Both the position numbers and the translations under genes were made by a program. DNA of 59,949 nt, taken from the NCBI RefSeq assembly GCF_000224515.1, contig NZ_AGAF01000214.1:1-59949 (forward strand). The letters run 5' to 3'. Numbering within the stretch: position 1 is the first letter of the stretch; each line of letters starts with the position of its first letter. Source of the stretch: Desulfosporosinus sp. OT (lineage in GTDB: Bacteria > Bacillota > Desulfitobacteriia > Desulfitobacteriales > Desulfitobacteriaceae). Shown here piece by piece: positions 7,508-17,369 of the stretch. Below the pieces are notes generated by a model. The model was not told the DNA's origin and ran no database searches. It saw nothing but the letters and a program-made list of their open reading frames with translations.

Positions 7508-10261
7508 TTAATCTATCAGTTTCTCGTCATACCTTCTCAACATCAGAGAACTGGTCACAACAGACACAGAGGAGAAGGCCATGGCTAGTCCTGCCCACTC
7601 AGGCGGTAACAGCTTCCCGGTTAAGGGATACAGGATGCCAGCGGCAATTGGAATACCGATGGTATTGTAAATTAAGGCCCAAAAAAGGTTTTGCTTAATT
7701 TTATGGAGTGTTTTTCGCCCTAAACGAATAGCCCTCTCCACATCAAGGAGATCATTACGAACCAAAACAACATCCCCTGTTTCCTTGGCAACATCGGTCC
7801 CTGAGCCGATAGCAATTCCAATATCGGATTGAGCTAAAGCCGGAGCGTCATTAATCCCATCCCCCACCATGGCCACCTTAAAGCCTTGTTCTTGATATTT
7901 CTTAATAATATTGATCTTATCTTGTGGCAAGATTTCGGCAATAACTTCATCAATCCCAACCTGATCGCCGACCAGATGAGCGATTTTTTTGTTGTCTCCC
8001 GTAATCATGAATGTCTTTAAACCTAACTGGTGTAGTCGATTAATGGCTTCTTTTGTGCTCTCTTTAATAACATCTGCTAGGGCAATTAGCCCAATCACGC
8101 GGTCGCCTAAAGCAATAAAACTAGTTGTTCTGCCCGATTCAGCCAGACGCTGAAAATCTATTTCCGCTTCTTGGACATTTACGCTGTGCAAGTTCATCAG
8201 CTTAATATTTCCAATGAGCAATGGCTGTCCTTCAAAGGTGCAAGTTACACCATAACCTCCCTCTTCTCTGTAATTCGCCACATCTTGGATTGCCAGGTGT
8301 TCTTTCTTGGCCTTTAAGACAACCGCCTGGGCCAACGGATGAATAGAGGGATTTTCAGCTGCTGCCGCAATTTTAAGAACATCTTGTTTCGTATAGGAGG
8401 CATAGGGTACAATCTCGGTCACTTCCGGAGTTCCTTTAGTTAATGTCCCCGTTTTGTCAAACCCAACAACTTGTAAGTGAGCAATTCCTTCAAGTACCGC
8501 TGCCGATTTAAATAAGATACCTCGGTTTAATCCTACCCCGCTGCCAACCATGATCGCCGTAGGAGTAGCTAGTCCCAACGCACAGGGACAAGCGACAACT
8601 AAAACAGCGATAGCAGCCGTGAAGGCAAAAACGAACGTACTATGCAACGCGAAATACCATACTAAAAAAGTGATGAGTGCTATAGAGACAACCGTTGGGA
8701 CAAAGTAATTAGAAATGGTATCTGCTAGTCTTTGAATCGGAGGTTTTACCCCTTGGGCATCTTCGACCATTCTGATGATTCCTGAAAGCACCGTATCCTT
8801 ACCAGTTTTGGTTGTCTTAACTTTAATACTTCCCGAACGATTAATCGTAGCCCCAATCACAGGGGCCCCCACGCCTTTGTCGATAGGAATGGATTCTCCA
8901 GTCAACATCGCCTCGTCTATACTGGCTTGTCCCTCGATAATTTCACCGTCTACTGGTATTCTTTCCCCAGATTTAACGATGACAATATCATCAATTTTCA
9001 AATCGGACGCGGCTATTTCCTTTTCTTCACCATTCACAAGCAAGTGGGCCTTATCAGCCTGTAACTCTAACAGGCGTTTTAATGCCTGACCAGCCCGCCC
9101 TTTCGCTTTAGCTTCGAGGTATTTTCCAAAGCGCACAAAGGTAATCAGCAAGGCAGATGTATCAAAAAAATTAGGTCCTTCGAAAAATATAGTTGGAATG
9201 AACATATGCAACGTCGTCATCAAACTATACCCATAAGAAGCTGTGATCCCCAACGCAACCAGAACATCCATATTGGCTGAACGGTTTTTCAAGGCGTGGT
9301 AAGCTCCACGATAGAATGTCCAACCAGCCGTAAACTGGACAATAGTTGCCAAAGCAAGGATCGTATACATTACAGTTCTCGACATAGGGAGATACATAAG
9401 AGGCATAATAGGCAAAGCCAGAACTGCACTAAAAATGAGCCAATTACGCTGTTTGATCGCAATTCGATCGTCTTGGTTTTCATCCTTATTCTCCATAGGG
9501 ATATATCCAGCATCTCGCACTAGTTCGAAAATATTTTTCATATTGACGACACTTGGATCAAACTCTACAGCGACCGTTTCGCTCGCGAAATTAACAGCAA
9601 CGCTTTGAATACCTTGGGTGGCTTTCAGCTTTTTCTCAATTGTCAGAGCACAATTTGCACACGTCATGCCACTCACTTTAAATTGTTGCTTTCCTCCATT
9701 TTCACTTTGAGCTGTATACCCCAGATCCTTGATCTTGGCAAGGAGGGCATCTTCCTCGACCAATTCAGGGTCCATTTCGACTGTTAATCTTTCCGAAGCA
9801 AAATTAACGGCAACTGCTTTAACTCCGGGCATCTTTTGGAGACCCTTTTCAATGGTTAATGCGCAATTTGCACAGGTCATACCACTAATTTTAAACTGTT
9901 GCTTTTGCGCTTCTGCGTTAGATGCGGAAGATGTCATAGGAATAATGCTAGGGGCTGGAACCTCTGATTCTCCCGGTTTCACAAAGTCTTCTGAGATATC
10001 CTCAGACTTCTCCTGTTCCACTTCAGTATCGGCCAGCTTTTCCAGCGAATAACCAGCTTCCTCAATTTCTTTACGGATGTCAGACAAATTGACCATATCA
10101 GGGTCCCAATAAAAGGTCGCCTTTGAATCGTCTAAGGACACACTGACCTGCTCCACACTCGGAAATTTTTCTAAAATTTTAGTGACATGGTTGACACAGT
10201 GCTGACAGCTCATTCCATAGACTGGAATTTCTTTTTGCTCACGAATCGCTTGTTTTGTCAT
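7508..10261 (-). CDS. copA: Copper-exporting P1B-type ATPase with three HMA domains
   Basis: An integral membrane ATPase that exports Cu(I), 917 residues. Three N-terminal HMA domains carry CxxC sites at C19/C22, C130/C133 and C201/C204; the second and third are close to each other (GMTCANCALTIEK) and look like an internal duplication, while the first (GMSCQHCVNHV) is divergent. Then come the actuator TGES (about 454-457), the transport motif CPC at 558-560, the phosphorylated Asp602 in DKTGTLTKG, and GDGINDAPAL in the P-domain. Residues 80-120 are an acidic/Ser/Pro-rich linker. Most family members have one or two HMA domains. Cotranscribed with csoR upstream. Confidence 0.95.
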   Translation of the reverse strand: MTKQAIREQKEIPVYGMSCQHCVNHVTKILEKFPSVEQVSVSLDDSKATFYWDPDMVNLSDIRKEIEEAGYSLEKLADTEVEQEKSEDISEDFVKPGESEVPAPSIIPMTSSASNAEAQKQQFKISGMTCANCALTIEKGLQKMPGVKAVAVNFASERLTVEMDPELVEEDALLAKIKDLGYTAQSENGGKQQFKVSGMTCANCALTIEKKLKATQGIQSVAVNFASETVAVEFDPSVVNMKNIFELVRDAGYIPMENKDENQDDRIAIKQRNWLIFSAVLALPIMPLMYLPMSRTVMYTILALATIVQFTAGWTFYRGAYHALKNRSANMDVLVALGITASYGYSLMTTLHMFIPTIFFEGPNFFDTSALLITFVRFGKYLEAKAKGRAGQALKRLLELQADKAHLLVNGEEKEIAASDLKIDDIVIVKSGERIPVDGEIIEGQASIDEAMLTGESIPIDKGVGAPVIGATINRSGSIKVKTTKTGKDTVLSGIIRMVEDAQGVKPPIQRLADTISNYFVPTVVSIALITFLVWYFALHSTFVFAFTAAIAVLVVACPCALGLATPTAIMVGSGVGLNRGILFKSAAVLEGIAHLQVVGFDKTGTLTKGTPEVTEIVPYASYTKQDVLKIAAAAENPSIHPLAQAVVLKAKKEHLAIQDVANYREEGGYGVTCTFEGQPLLIGNIKLMNLHSVNVQEAEIDFQRLAESGRTTSFIALGDRVIGLIALADVIKESTKEAINRLHQLGLKTFMITGDNKKIAHLVGDQVGIDEVIAEILPQDKINIIKKYQEQGFKVAMVGDGINDAPALAQSDIGIAIGSGTDVAKETGDVVLVRNDLLDVERAIRLGRKTLHKIKQNLFWALIYNTIGIPIAAGILYPLTGKLLPPEWAGLAMAFSSVSVVTSSLMLRRYDEKLID

Positions 10262-10304
10262 TTTTATCCTCTCCTAAACGAGGCTTTTATTCTAAAAGAC
10301 ATCC

Positions 10305-10646
10305 CTATCGAATCATACGAAATATAGTTTTCAGGACCTCATCGACAACCTGTTCATCTCCGGCCTGAAGTTGTTCCTTAACGCAGGATTTCATGTGTTT
10401 TTCCAGGAGTAATCGGGCAGCTCCATCTAATGCAGATTGTGCGGAGGCAATTTGATTTAAGACATCATCACAATAAACGTGACGTTCGATCATCCCCTTA
10501 ATCCCCCGTATTTGGCCTTCAATGCGATTCATTCGAGTCACAAGTTCTTTAATCGTTTTATCATCATGATGACTCGTCCGTTCGCCTTGATTCTCGCCAT
10601 CACTCTGACAGAGAGAACATGAGTGGACTTTTTCTTCCGAATTCAT
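10305..10646 (-). CDS. csoR: CsoR-type copper-sensing repressor
   Basis: A 113-residue all-helical repressor of the CsoR/RcnR family. The core reads VTRMNRIEGQIRGIKGMIERHVYCDDVL with the first metal Cys, then the helix ending EKHMKSCV supplying His and the second Cys, the usual Cys-His-Cys copper site. The N-terminal 30 residues are longer than usual and contain CSLC and HH, possibly extra metal ligands (inference). GAGGTGAT precedes the ATG. The perfect palindrome at 10667-10690 is just upstream, so it should repress itself and copA-copZ until Cu(I) binds. Confidence 0.9.
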   Translation of the reverse strand: MNSEEKVHSCSLCQSDGENQGERTSHHDDKTIKELVTRMNRIEGQIRGIKGMIERHVYCDDVLNQIASAQSALDGAARLLLEKHMKSCVKEQLQAGDEQVVDEVLKTIFRMIR

Positions 10647-10666
10647 TTAATCACCTCGCTAATTAA

Positions 10667-10690
10667 TATAGTATACCCCCCTATACTATA
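10667..10690 (-). promoter_or_regulatory. CsoR-type operator
   Basis: TATAGTATA, six C, TATACTATA: perfect 9-bp arms around a C/G run, the pattern of CsoR operators. It lies 21 bp upstream of csoR and overlaps the probable -10 region. Confidence 0.8.
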
Positions 10691-10752
10691 AGTCAAGTTT
10701 AGTATATTAGTATTAAAGCACCTAATCTTCGCATGGAAGTTCGCTATGGCAA

Positions 10753-10781
10753 AAAGATTCATGTCCATGACATGAATCTTT
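10753..10781 (-). terminator. Terminator behind the cupin gene
   Basis: Perfect 13-bp stem AAAGATTCATGTC with a CAT loop; on the minus strand TTTTT follows. The following csoR promoter faces away, so this most likely ends the cupin transcript. Confidence 0.75.
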
Positions 10782-10902
10782 CATCTTATAATTTTCTTAT
10801 TGTGTCCATTCATTCTAGCTTTACACTATGCACCATTACTAATTTACTTTATACGTGCTATGTGACCGATGAATTTCTGATCCCCTTACTTTGACAGACT
10901 TT

Positions 10903-11250
10903 TTACTGTTCGCCCTCTTCCGGAACAATACAAATAAATGTAAATGGTTGATTTCCTTGGTTTGAAAACTGATGTATCTTATTCCCTGGAACGTAAGCAT
11001 AAGAACCTGCTTCAAGCTGATGATCTATTCCATCCAAATGAAGTATACCTTTTCCATTTAAAATGTAATTAATATGAGGCCATGCATGGCTGTGTTTGGG
11101 CGTGTACCCGTCGACCTCTAACTCGAAGACCCGCATAACATTCCCCTCCCAGCCTTCCTGGGGAGAAATAAGAACTTTTTTAATGACATTTTTCAGGGAA
11201 TCCCCTTCAAGTTTCACCCCTTGGACATCGCTCTCATGTGCAACAATCAT
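10903..11250 (-). CDS. Cupin-domain protein
   Basis: A 115-residue single-domain cupin. Motif 1 reads GYTPKHSHAWPHINYILNG, with the metal-binding His residues and a later Glu replaced by Asn (HINYIL), and motif 2 reads YVPGNKIHQFSNQG with its His. Such small cupins are enzymes or sensors that bind Fe, Zn, Mn or Cu; the substrate cannot be inferred. AGGAGG is 11 bases before the ATG. Its own terminator is at 10753-10781. It lies between the copper operon and the YmaF gene, so a metal-related role is possible but unproven. Confidence 0.8.
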   Translation of the reverse strand: MIVAHESDVQGVKLEGDSLKNVIKKVLISPQEGWEGNVMRVFELEVDGYTPKHSHAWPHINYILNGKGILHLDGIDHQLEAGSYAYVPGNKIHQFSNQGNQPFTFICIVPEEGEQ

Positions 11251-11431
11251 TATTTATTCGACCTCCTCTTGATTGACTATTGCATACATTCTGCTTCTTT
11301 CCCAGAACTCCTCCCCGAATTAAAGCATTCAAAATATTTTTAGTGTTTATAACACTACCTATAATTTCCCAGTCACTTGTTAAAGCAGTACTGCCAGTCC
11401 TTAATTACCTTGTGATCCGTCTTTTTTCAAC

Positions 11432-11749
11432 CTAAATTCCCGGCGCAGGCATATCTGGACCACTAATATGATGACAATGTCCAGCATCAACCGAAGTATA
11501 AAAGTCCCAATCATGTACATGTTGGTTATTGGGTAACGGAATCGCGGGTCCGGAAACCGCTTTATAGTAATGAGAATGTCCATGTTCGTACATTACCCAG
11601 CTTTCTGAGTGATGAACATGGCTTCCAACCATTGTCTGAACAGCTGGCCCTGTAATGTCCAGGCATTGATGTGCATGTCCCTGGTCACAGGACGTATGCG
11701 TGACACTCCCATGATTATGAGCAGGCTCTGATTTAACGTGTGAATACAT
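11432..11749 (-). CDS. YmaF-family His-rich protein
   Basis: A 105-residue soluble protein of the YmaF family. It contains three imperfect repeats, each ending in a His-rich stretch (GHAHQCLDITGPA, GHSHYYKAVSGPA, GHCHHISGPDMPA), plus HVHHSES and QHVHDWDF. In all about 17 His residues are present, so metal binding is likely, although the family has no established function. Its place between copper and zinc/cadmium genes fits a metal-buffering role (inference). Confidence 0.75.
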   Translation of the reverse strand: MYSHVKSEPAHNHGSVTHTSCDQGHAHQCLDITGPAVQTMVGSHVHHSESWVMYEHGHSHYYKAVSGPAIPLPNNQHVHDWDFYTSVDAGHCHHISGPDMPAPGI

Positions 11750-12025
11750 TAAAATTCCTCCTTCTTACCGGTTCCATCTTTAATACTAGGTTAAGTACCA
11801 TCCCAGTTTATGTTGAGAGCATTTATCTGGTGCAAAGGGCTTGCCTCGCTAAAATGTCCATCTGAAGGTTCTTAAAGAATTTAAAAATTATTTTTAAATT
11901 AATCGTTGAATTTCATAATTATTAAAATTTTTAGAATATATACTAATTCAAGCAATACACTTGTATAATTAATTGGTTTAAATACCCAATTAAGTCATCA
12001 TATGTAAAGAGGGGGAAATAATGGA

Positions 12026-13204
12026 ATGTCTCTACAGTGGTTTAGGATGCCGAGAGATGTGGTATTCGGAACAGGTACGTTAGAGTACCTGAAACAAGTT
12101 AAGGGTTCTAAAGCTTTTATCTCAATGGGCAAAGGTTCGATGAAAACTAACGGGGTATTAGACCAAGTGCTAAGTTATCTAAAAGAAGCGGGAATTGAGT
12201 CCACCGTATTTGACGGAGTCGAAAGTGACCCTTCGATAGACACTGTATATCGTGGGACAGTAAAGATGAAGGAATTCGCACCTGACCTAATTATTGGCCT
12301 AGGTGGTTGTTCTTCTATCGATGCCGCTAAAGCTATGTGGGTCTTCTATGAATACCCCAATCTTAAATTCAAGGATATTAAAGATCCCTTTACCATACCC
12401 GAATTGCGCAAAAAAGCTAAATTTATTGCTATTCCTTCTACTAGCGGTACTGGCACTGAGGTAACCTGTGTAGCTGTAATTACTGATAACCAAACAGGTA
12501 TCAAATACCCCTTAGCTTCTTATGAAATAACACCCGACATTGCTATCGTCGATCCAGAAATTTGTAAGACGATGCCTCCTAACATCACGGCAGATACTGG
12601 TATGGATGCCTTGTCCCATTCTTTTGAAGCGTATGTTTCAACCATGGCCAGCGACTATACCGATCTTTTTGCCATAGAATCGATTAAAATGATTTTTCAA
12701 TGGCTGCCAAAAGCGTATGACAATGGCGAGAATATCGAAGCTAGGACTAAAATGCATGTTGCCCAAAACTTTGCCGGTCTTGCCTTTAGCAACGCTATCT
12801 TGGGACTCGTGCATAGCATGTCCCACAAATGCAACACTAAGGTCCCCCTTTCACACGGACGGTGCAATGCCATCCTGATGCCACCTGTAATTCAATATAA
12901 CGCTAAAACGGCCGGCTCTCGTTATGCGGAAATTGCTCGGAATCTAGGATTAGCTGGTTCTAATGATCAAGAACTCGTTGCATCGTTAGTCGAAACATTA
13001 CGAAAGATGAATGCATCGTTTAGTATTCCATCAAACCTTAAAGAAGCAGGCTTATCCGAAGCTAGTTTCTTAGCCGAGCTGCAAGAAACTGCCGAAGCCG
13101 CGTTAGGTGATCCCTGCACTGGCATGAATCCAAGAAAACCATCTGTGGAGGATATTATGGAAATTTACAAAGCAGCTTACTATGGAAATGATGTAACTAT
13201 CTAA
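12026..13204 (+). CDS. Iron-containing alcohol dehydrogenase
   Basis: A 392-residue group III (iron-dependent) NAD(P)-linked alcohol dehydrogenase. Seen are the nucleotide-binding GLGGCSSIDAAKAM near residue 93, PSTSGTGTEVT near 137, DTGMDALSHSFEAYVS with the metal Asp/His near 195, and LGLVHSMSHKCNTKVPLSHGRCNA with two metal His near 260-280. The usual length is 380-390. Likely substrates are primary alcohols or aldehydes such as butanol or ethanol; specificity cannot be read from sequence. AGAGGGGG precedes the ATG. It stands alone, with a hairpin terminator at 13276-13322. Confidence 0.92.
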   Translation: MSLQWFRMPRDVVFGTGTLEYLKQVKGSKAFISMGKGSMKTNGVLDQVLSYLKEAGIESTVFDGVESDPSIDTVYRGTVKMKEFAPDLIIGLGGCSSIDAAKAMWVFYEYPNLKFKDIKDPFTIPELRKKAKFIAIPSTSGTGTEVTCVAVITDNQTGIKYPLASYEITPDIAIVDPEICKTMPPNITADTGMDALSHSFEAYVSTMASDYTDLFAIESIKMIFQWLPKAYDNGENIEARTKMHVAQNFAGLAFSNAILGLVHSMSHKCNTKVPLSHGRCNAILMPPVIQYNAKTAGSRYAEIARNLGLAGSNDQELVASLVETLRKMNASFSIPSNLKEAGLSEASFLAELQETAEAALGDPCTGMNPRKPSVEDIMEIYKAAYYGNDVTI

Positions 13205-13275
13205 TTAATAAGTCCTTACTTCAACTAAGAGTAAACGTATTTCTAAGCCAATTGTGAATAGAACATCAGTCCAAT

Positions 13276-13322
13276 ACGAACCCATGCAGAGTGCCCGATA
13301 CATGCACTTTACATGGGTTCGT
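13276..13322 (+). terminator. Terminator of the alcohol dehydrogenase gene
   Basis: ACGAACCCATG at 13276-13286 pairs with CATGGGTTCGT at 13312-13322; the loop is 25 nt and the following T-run is weak. Confidence 0.6.
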
Positions 13323-13415
13323 TATTATCTAATGGTTAGTTTTATCGGAAGGTGGCTATCTTTTGTTTAGTAGGGTAATCTAGAAGATATAAATGCTTAC
13401 TATAGGAGGATCACC

Positions 13416-14486
13416 GTGTTCAAACGTTTACTCTGGGTCATAACGTCAAGTTTGCTCATCTTGAACTTAGGCTGCAACAAAATATGGTCATCCTTACCTT
13501 TACCCAAGGACATCGCTCCCCCTCAATCTCAGTCTCAATCTCAGTCTCAACCTAAGTCTCAAACCTCATCTGATGCAAGCACTGTCCCACAAGGGCTCAT
13601 TGGTCTTCCTCTGCCGCTTTCCCCATTTTCCAAAGTTACACCCGCTGATATGACTCAGCTTGAGCATGTCGTTGTTGACCTTATCAATGAAGACCGCCTC
13701 AAAGCAGGTCTTTCTATTGTCACCTGGGATGAGACGGCTGCCAAATCAGCCCGTCAACATGTCCTTGAAGAAGCAAATAACGGTTATATTAGCCACTGGG
13801 GAATGGATGGGGAGAAACCACAGCACCGGTACACTTTAGCAGGTGGACTCGATGCAGTGGATGAGAACGAAAGTGTTACGCTTTGGCTTGAAGGTGGCTT
13901 TCACGGCGTTTCCAAAGAGCAACTCAAAACAATCGTCTCTGAACATCAATCCGCCATGATCAACGAACAACCTCCCAATGACGGACATCGCCAAAACATT
14001 TTGGATCCTCATCACACAGGAGTAGGGGTAGCCCTTGCGGTCGGAAAATACGGTGTGGCGATGGCCCAGGAATTCACAAATAATTATTCTGTCATAACAC
14101 AGCCTCCCCTGACGGCCACACCTGGTTCTACCATAACCCTCAAAGGAAAGATCAACCCAGGTTATAAAATCCAAGGAATTTATGGGGTTTGGGAATCACT
14201 GCCTAAGCCCATGACTCGAGAACAACTCATGCAAACCCATTCTTATTCTGATCCTTCTTGGGATAACCTGCATTTCTTTGCCAAACCACAGGGCAAGGGC
14301 TATTATATATCCACCCCCTCCGGGAACGTCTCTGCCCATGATATTAGTGTTGATAATCAAGGGAACTTTTCTATCCAGGTCCCCTTAGCAAACTTCCACG
14401 CGCTGGATTATCTAATGATTGAAATCACCCCAAATAATAAGCCGAAGGACACTTTCTACGCCGCTCAGTTTGTAATTAAACTTTAA
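13416..14486 (+). CDS. CAP (SCP-like) domain lipoprotein
   Basis: A 356-residue exported lipoprotein. The signal peptide ends in the lipobox LNLGC, so Cys20 should be lipidated. A Ser/Gln linker (residues 38-48, an SQ repeat) follows. The CAP domain (about 85-230) has LINEDRLKAGLSIVTWDETAAKSARQH and the GHRQNILDPHHTGVGVALAVGKYGVAMAQ signature. The last 125 residues look like a beta-rich domain (TPGSTITLKGKINPGYKIQGIYGVWE). CAP proteins such as YkwD occur in Firmicutes, where their function is unclear. Start is GTG behind GGAGGATCACC. Confidence 0.85.
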   Translation: MFKRLLWVITSSLLILNLGCNKIWSSLPLPKDIAPPQSQSQSQSQPKSQTSSDASTVPQGLIGLPLPLSPFSKVTPADMTQLEHVVVDLINEDRLKAGLSIVTWDETAAKSARQHVLEEANNGYISHWGMDGEKPQHRYTLAGGLDAVDENESVTLWLEGGFHGVSKEQLKTIVSEHQSAMINEQPPNDGHRQNILDPHHTGVGVALAVGKYGVAMAQEFTNNYSVITQPPLTATPGSTITLKGKINPGYKIQGIYGVWESLPKPMTREQLMQTHSYSDPSWDNLHFFAKPQGKGYYISTPSGNVSAHDISVDNQGNFSIQVPLANFHALDYLMIEITPNNKPKDTFYAAQFVIKL

Positions 14487-14511
14487 TTTTCCGCTAACTC
14501 GTATTTTTGCT

Positions 14512-16782
14512 TTATCTTGCAGTCAACCTGGCCTCCCCTAGGAAAGGCTCTACGCTTGTCAACGACGGGCTGGAATACCGATGCACGCGGGTTGCATTGA
14601 GAACAGCCAGCAGCGCCACACCGACATCTGCGAAAACTGCTTCCCACATATTGGCCATTCCCAAGATCCCTAACAGAATAAATCCTAGTTTAATCCCTAA
14701 CGCGAAGAAAATGTTTTGCCAAGTGATCTTCTTCGTAAAATGGGCAATGTCAATTGCCGTTAAAAGTTTAGCTGGCTGATCTTGCATAAGAACCACGTCA
14801 GCAGCTTCGATGGCTGCATCCGATCCTAAACCACCCATTGCGATCCCGACGTCCGCTCGTTTCAAGACTGGGGCATCATTAATTCCATCCCCAACAAAGA
14901 TGACTTTCCCTTTGCGGTCGCTTTCAGACATGAGTCTTTCCAGCCAACCCAGCTTATCTTGCGGCAATAAATCCGCATAATATTCATTAACCCCTAAGTC
15001 ACTAGCCACCTTTTGAGCAACCCCTTGATGATCTCCCGTCAGCATGACAGTTTTTATGCCTGCTTTACTTAACCCTTCGATTGTATCCTTCGCATTAGAC
15101 TTTATACGATCCGCAATCAGGATATAGCCCACATATTGACCTGATACCGCAACATGAACGATAGTTCCGGCCTTTTCCTGATCGCTATCCCCAGTAAACG
15201 AAATTCCGGCTTGCTGCAAAAGAGCAGCATTTCCGACAAGAACTTCTTGTCCCTTAATCTTAGCTTGAATGCCTCCCCCACTTATTTCCTTATAATCTTC
15301 AAGTGTCCCAACTTCGAGGGGGGATGAGTTATTCTGACGTATCGATTTGGCAATCGGATGATTGGAGTGAACTTCAGCCGTTGCTGCGATTTCCATAAGA
15401 TATTCCGGACTAAATCCCTTTGAAGGTTGAAGCTTTATTACTTCAAAGACCCCTTGAGTTAACGTCCCGGTCTTATCAAAAACAACCGTCCTCACCTGAG
15501 TTAGAGCTTCAAGAAAATTAGCCCCTTTGACAAGAATACCGTGCCGCGAGGCCCCACCGATCCCACCAAAATACCCTAAGGGAACTGAGATTACTAAGGC
15601 ACACGGGCAGGAAATAACAAGAATCGTTAAAGCGCGGTAAAGCCAATGACTAAATGACCCTGCCCCAAGAAGAGGCGGTATAATTGCGATTCCCAAAGCG
15701 GTTAACACCACTCCAGGTGTGTAATAACGCGAAAACGTCGTAATAAAATTTTCAGTCCGTGCTTTGCGCGCACTTGCATTTTCCACAAGATCAAGGATTT
15801 TTTGCATGGAAGACTCTGCATAGGGACGAGTCACTTGAACCGTTAGCACGCCACTAGTATTCATCATTCCAGACAATACGACGTCACCAGCTTCAACTTG
15901 TCGAGGAACCGACTCTCCTGTCAAAGCAGAAGTATCCACGAACGAGGATCCCCTCAGTACTTCTCCGTCCAGTGGAACCCGCTCCCCAGGCCGCACCAGG
16001 ATTTGTTGTCCGACTTGGACATCTTCTGGTTCGACTTTCAGTACATCTAACTGGTGAATCAGATTCGCATAATCAGGTCGAACGCTCATTAAAGCCTGAA
16101 TCGAGTGCCGAGAGCGATTAACCGCCAAGTCTTGAATATATTCACCAATGGTATAAAAGAGCATAACTCCAACTGCTTCAGGTAATTGGTGGATTCCAAT
16201 TGCTCCAAGCGTGGCCAATGACATTAGAAAATTTTCGTCAAACAGCGCTCCGCGTGCCATATTTCGCATAGCTCTATATAACACTTCATAGCCAACTAAA
16301 CCATAGGCGGTTAAATAGATGGTATATTCTAAAACCCAACTAGAGTTTGTCCAGAGCGTTGTTAATGCTAAACCAAACAAGAATAATGCACTAGCAACGA
16401 TCATCCGCAATCTTTTCCATTCAGTCTGTTGGGAGTTTTCTTGCCGATCTAGATTCTTACTTTCCCGCTGATTGACAGGTCTTAATTTTACGCCCGGCTC
16501 AATTCTATCGACGATTCGTTGTGCCAGATCGAGAGCAGCTGGAGGTAAAAAAACAGTTTGGGTAGCAAAGTTCAAAGTCGTTTGTCCAATCGTTTCTTCA
16601 GCACAAAAGGCCTTCTCTATTTTAATGGCACAATTTGCACAACACAAACCATGCAAGCGATACTTAAGCCTCTTCTCACGATCTTCTTTTAGGTCATTTT
16701 TCTGGCTGCTTATTTTTTCCTGGACAGTCTGCTTCGAGTTTTTTAGTTGAATCGTTTGTTGCAGCTTTGTTGTTGTGCTCAT
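14512..16782 (-). CDS. Zn/Cd/Pb-type heavy-metal P1B ATPase
   Basis: A 756-residue membrane ATPase exporting a divalent soft metal. One N-terminal HMA-like domain has the site GLCCANCAIKIEK; the transport motif is SCPCALVISVPLG, where the residues after CPC match Zn/Cd/Pb pumps (CadA/ZntA) rather than copper pumps; then DKTGTLTQG, and GDGINDAPVL. Before the HMA is a Lys/Gln-rich stretch of about 45 residues. ATG at 16782 follows GGAGG by 8 bases; an earlier TTG overlaps it. The ArsR/CadC-type gene lies 21 bp upstream, so the two form a sensor-exporter operon. Confidence 0.92.
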   Translation of the reverse strand: MSTTTKLQQTIQLKNSKQTVQEKISSQKNDLKEDREKRLKYRLHGLCCANCAIKIEKAFCAEETIGQTTLNFATQTVFLPPAALDLAQRIVDRIEPGVKLRPVNQRESKNLDRQENSQQTEWKRLRMIVASALFLFGLALTTLWTNSSWVLEYTIYLTAYGLVGYEVLYRAMRNMARGALFDENFLMSLATLGAIGIHQLPEAVGVMLFYTIGEYIQDLAVNRSRHSIQALMSVRPDYANLIHQLDVLKVEPEDVQVGQQILVRPGERVPLDGEVLRGSSFVDTSALTGESVPRQVEAGDVVLSGMMNTSGVLTVQVTRPYAESSMQKILDLVENASARKARTENFITTFSRYYTPGVVLTALGIAIIPPLLGAGSFSHWLYRALTILVISCPCALVISVPLGYFGGIGGASRHGILVKGANFLEALTQVRTVVFDKTGTLTQGVFEVIKLQPSKGFSPEYLMEIAATAEVHSNHPIAKSIRQNNSSPLEVGTLEDYKEISGGGIQAKIKGQEVLVGNAALLQQAGISFTGDSDQEKAGTIVHVAVSGQYVGYILIADRIKSNAKDTIEGLSKAGIKTVMLTGDHQGVAQKVASDLGVNEYYADLLPQDKLGWLERLMSESDRKGKVIFVGDGINDAPVLKRADVGIAMGGLGSDAAIEAADVVLMQDQPAKLLTAIDIAHFTKKITWQNIFFALGIKLGFILLGILGMANMWEAVFADVGVALLAVLNATRVHRYSSPSLTSVEPFLGEARLTAR

Positions 16783-16803
16783 GCTTTTCTCCTCCAACTA
16801 TAT

Positions 16804-17220
16804 TTATGAACGACCTTCTAAAATGTGCTCGATACCCTCACGATAAAGTGCCAAGACATGATCATCATCTAAAGAGTAAAACACCATCTTCCCTTCCCGA
16901 CGGTATTTCACAAGATGGTTGCTCCGCAGAACACGTAATTGATGGGACGTGGCTGACTGGCTTAACTCCAAAAGTTCAGCCAGATCACAGACACAAAATT
17001 CACCTTTCGCTAAGGCATCCATGATACGAATCCGAGTAGGATCTCCAAGAGTTTTAAATAACTCGGCTAATTTATTAACTTGCTCTCCCGGAATGAGCGT
17101 TTTCTCAACCTCTTTGATCAACTCCTTATGGATACACAAGACCTCACAGACAGGACTGTCCGATGTTTCCTCAAGAGCTGCCATTGTGTTATTTTCAAGG
17201 TCTACTATCCTTTCAACCAT
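16804..17220 (-). CDS. ArsR/CadC-type metal-responsive repressor
   Basis: A 138-residue winged-helix repressor. CadC-like metal ligands are present: an N-terminal C-x3-C (CEVLCIH) and the helix-3 motif GEFCVCDLAELL. The recognition helix is LSQSATSHQLRVLRSNHLV, and YRREGKMVFYSLDDDHV is the wing, with a dimer-interface DDDH-type zinc site possible behind it. Metal binding would release the operator and induce the ATPase gene. ATG at 17220 is chosen because GGGAG precedes it; the frame is open further upstream. Confidence 0.9.
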   Translation of the reverse strand: MVERIVDLENNTMAALEETSDSPVCEVLCIHKELIKEVEKTLIPGEQVNKLAELFKTLGDPTRIRIMDALAKGEFCVCDLAELLELSQSATSHQLRVLRSNHLVKYRREGKMVFYSLDDDHVLALYREGIEHILEGRS

Positions 17221-17245
17221 CACAATCTCCCTCCAACGTATGATT

Positions 17246-17257
17246 ATATGTTCATAT
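17246..17257 (-). promoter_or_regulatory. Probable ArsR/SmtB operator
   Basis: ATATG-TT-CATAT lies 25 bp before the repressor start. ArsR/SmtB operators are imperfect palindromes with this AT-rich, TTC/GAA-centred character. Flanking symmetry is weak. Confidence 0.45.
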
Positions 17258-17369
17258 GTCATTATATCAATTGACCCCCTTTAAATCAATTGCCTAGTAT
17301 AAAAAATTAAAAAAAGTGCGACCCTCCTTTTGATAGAGAGTCACACTAGTTACCAATATATCAATTCTG

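Noticed and set aside
13530-13562. SQ-encoding tandem repeat as phase-variation switch
   Set aside because: The unit is 6 bases, so slippage would change linker length but not the reading frame.
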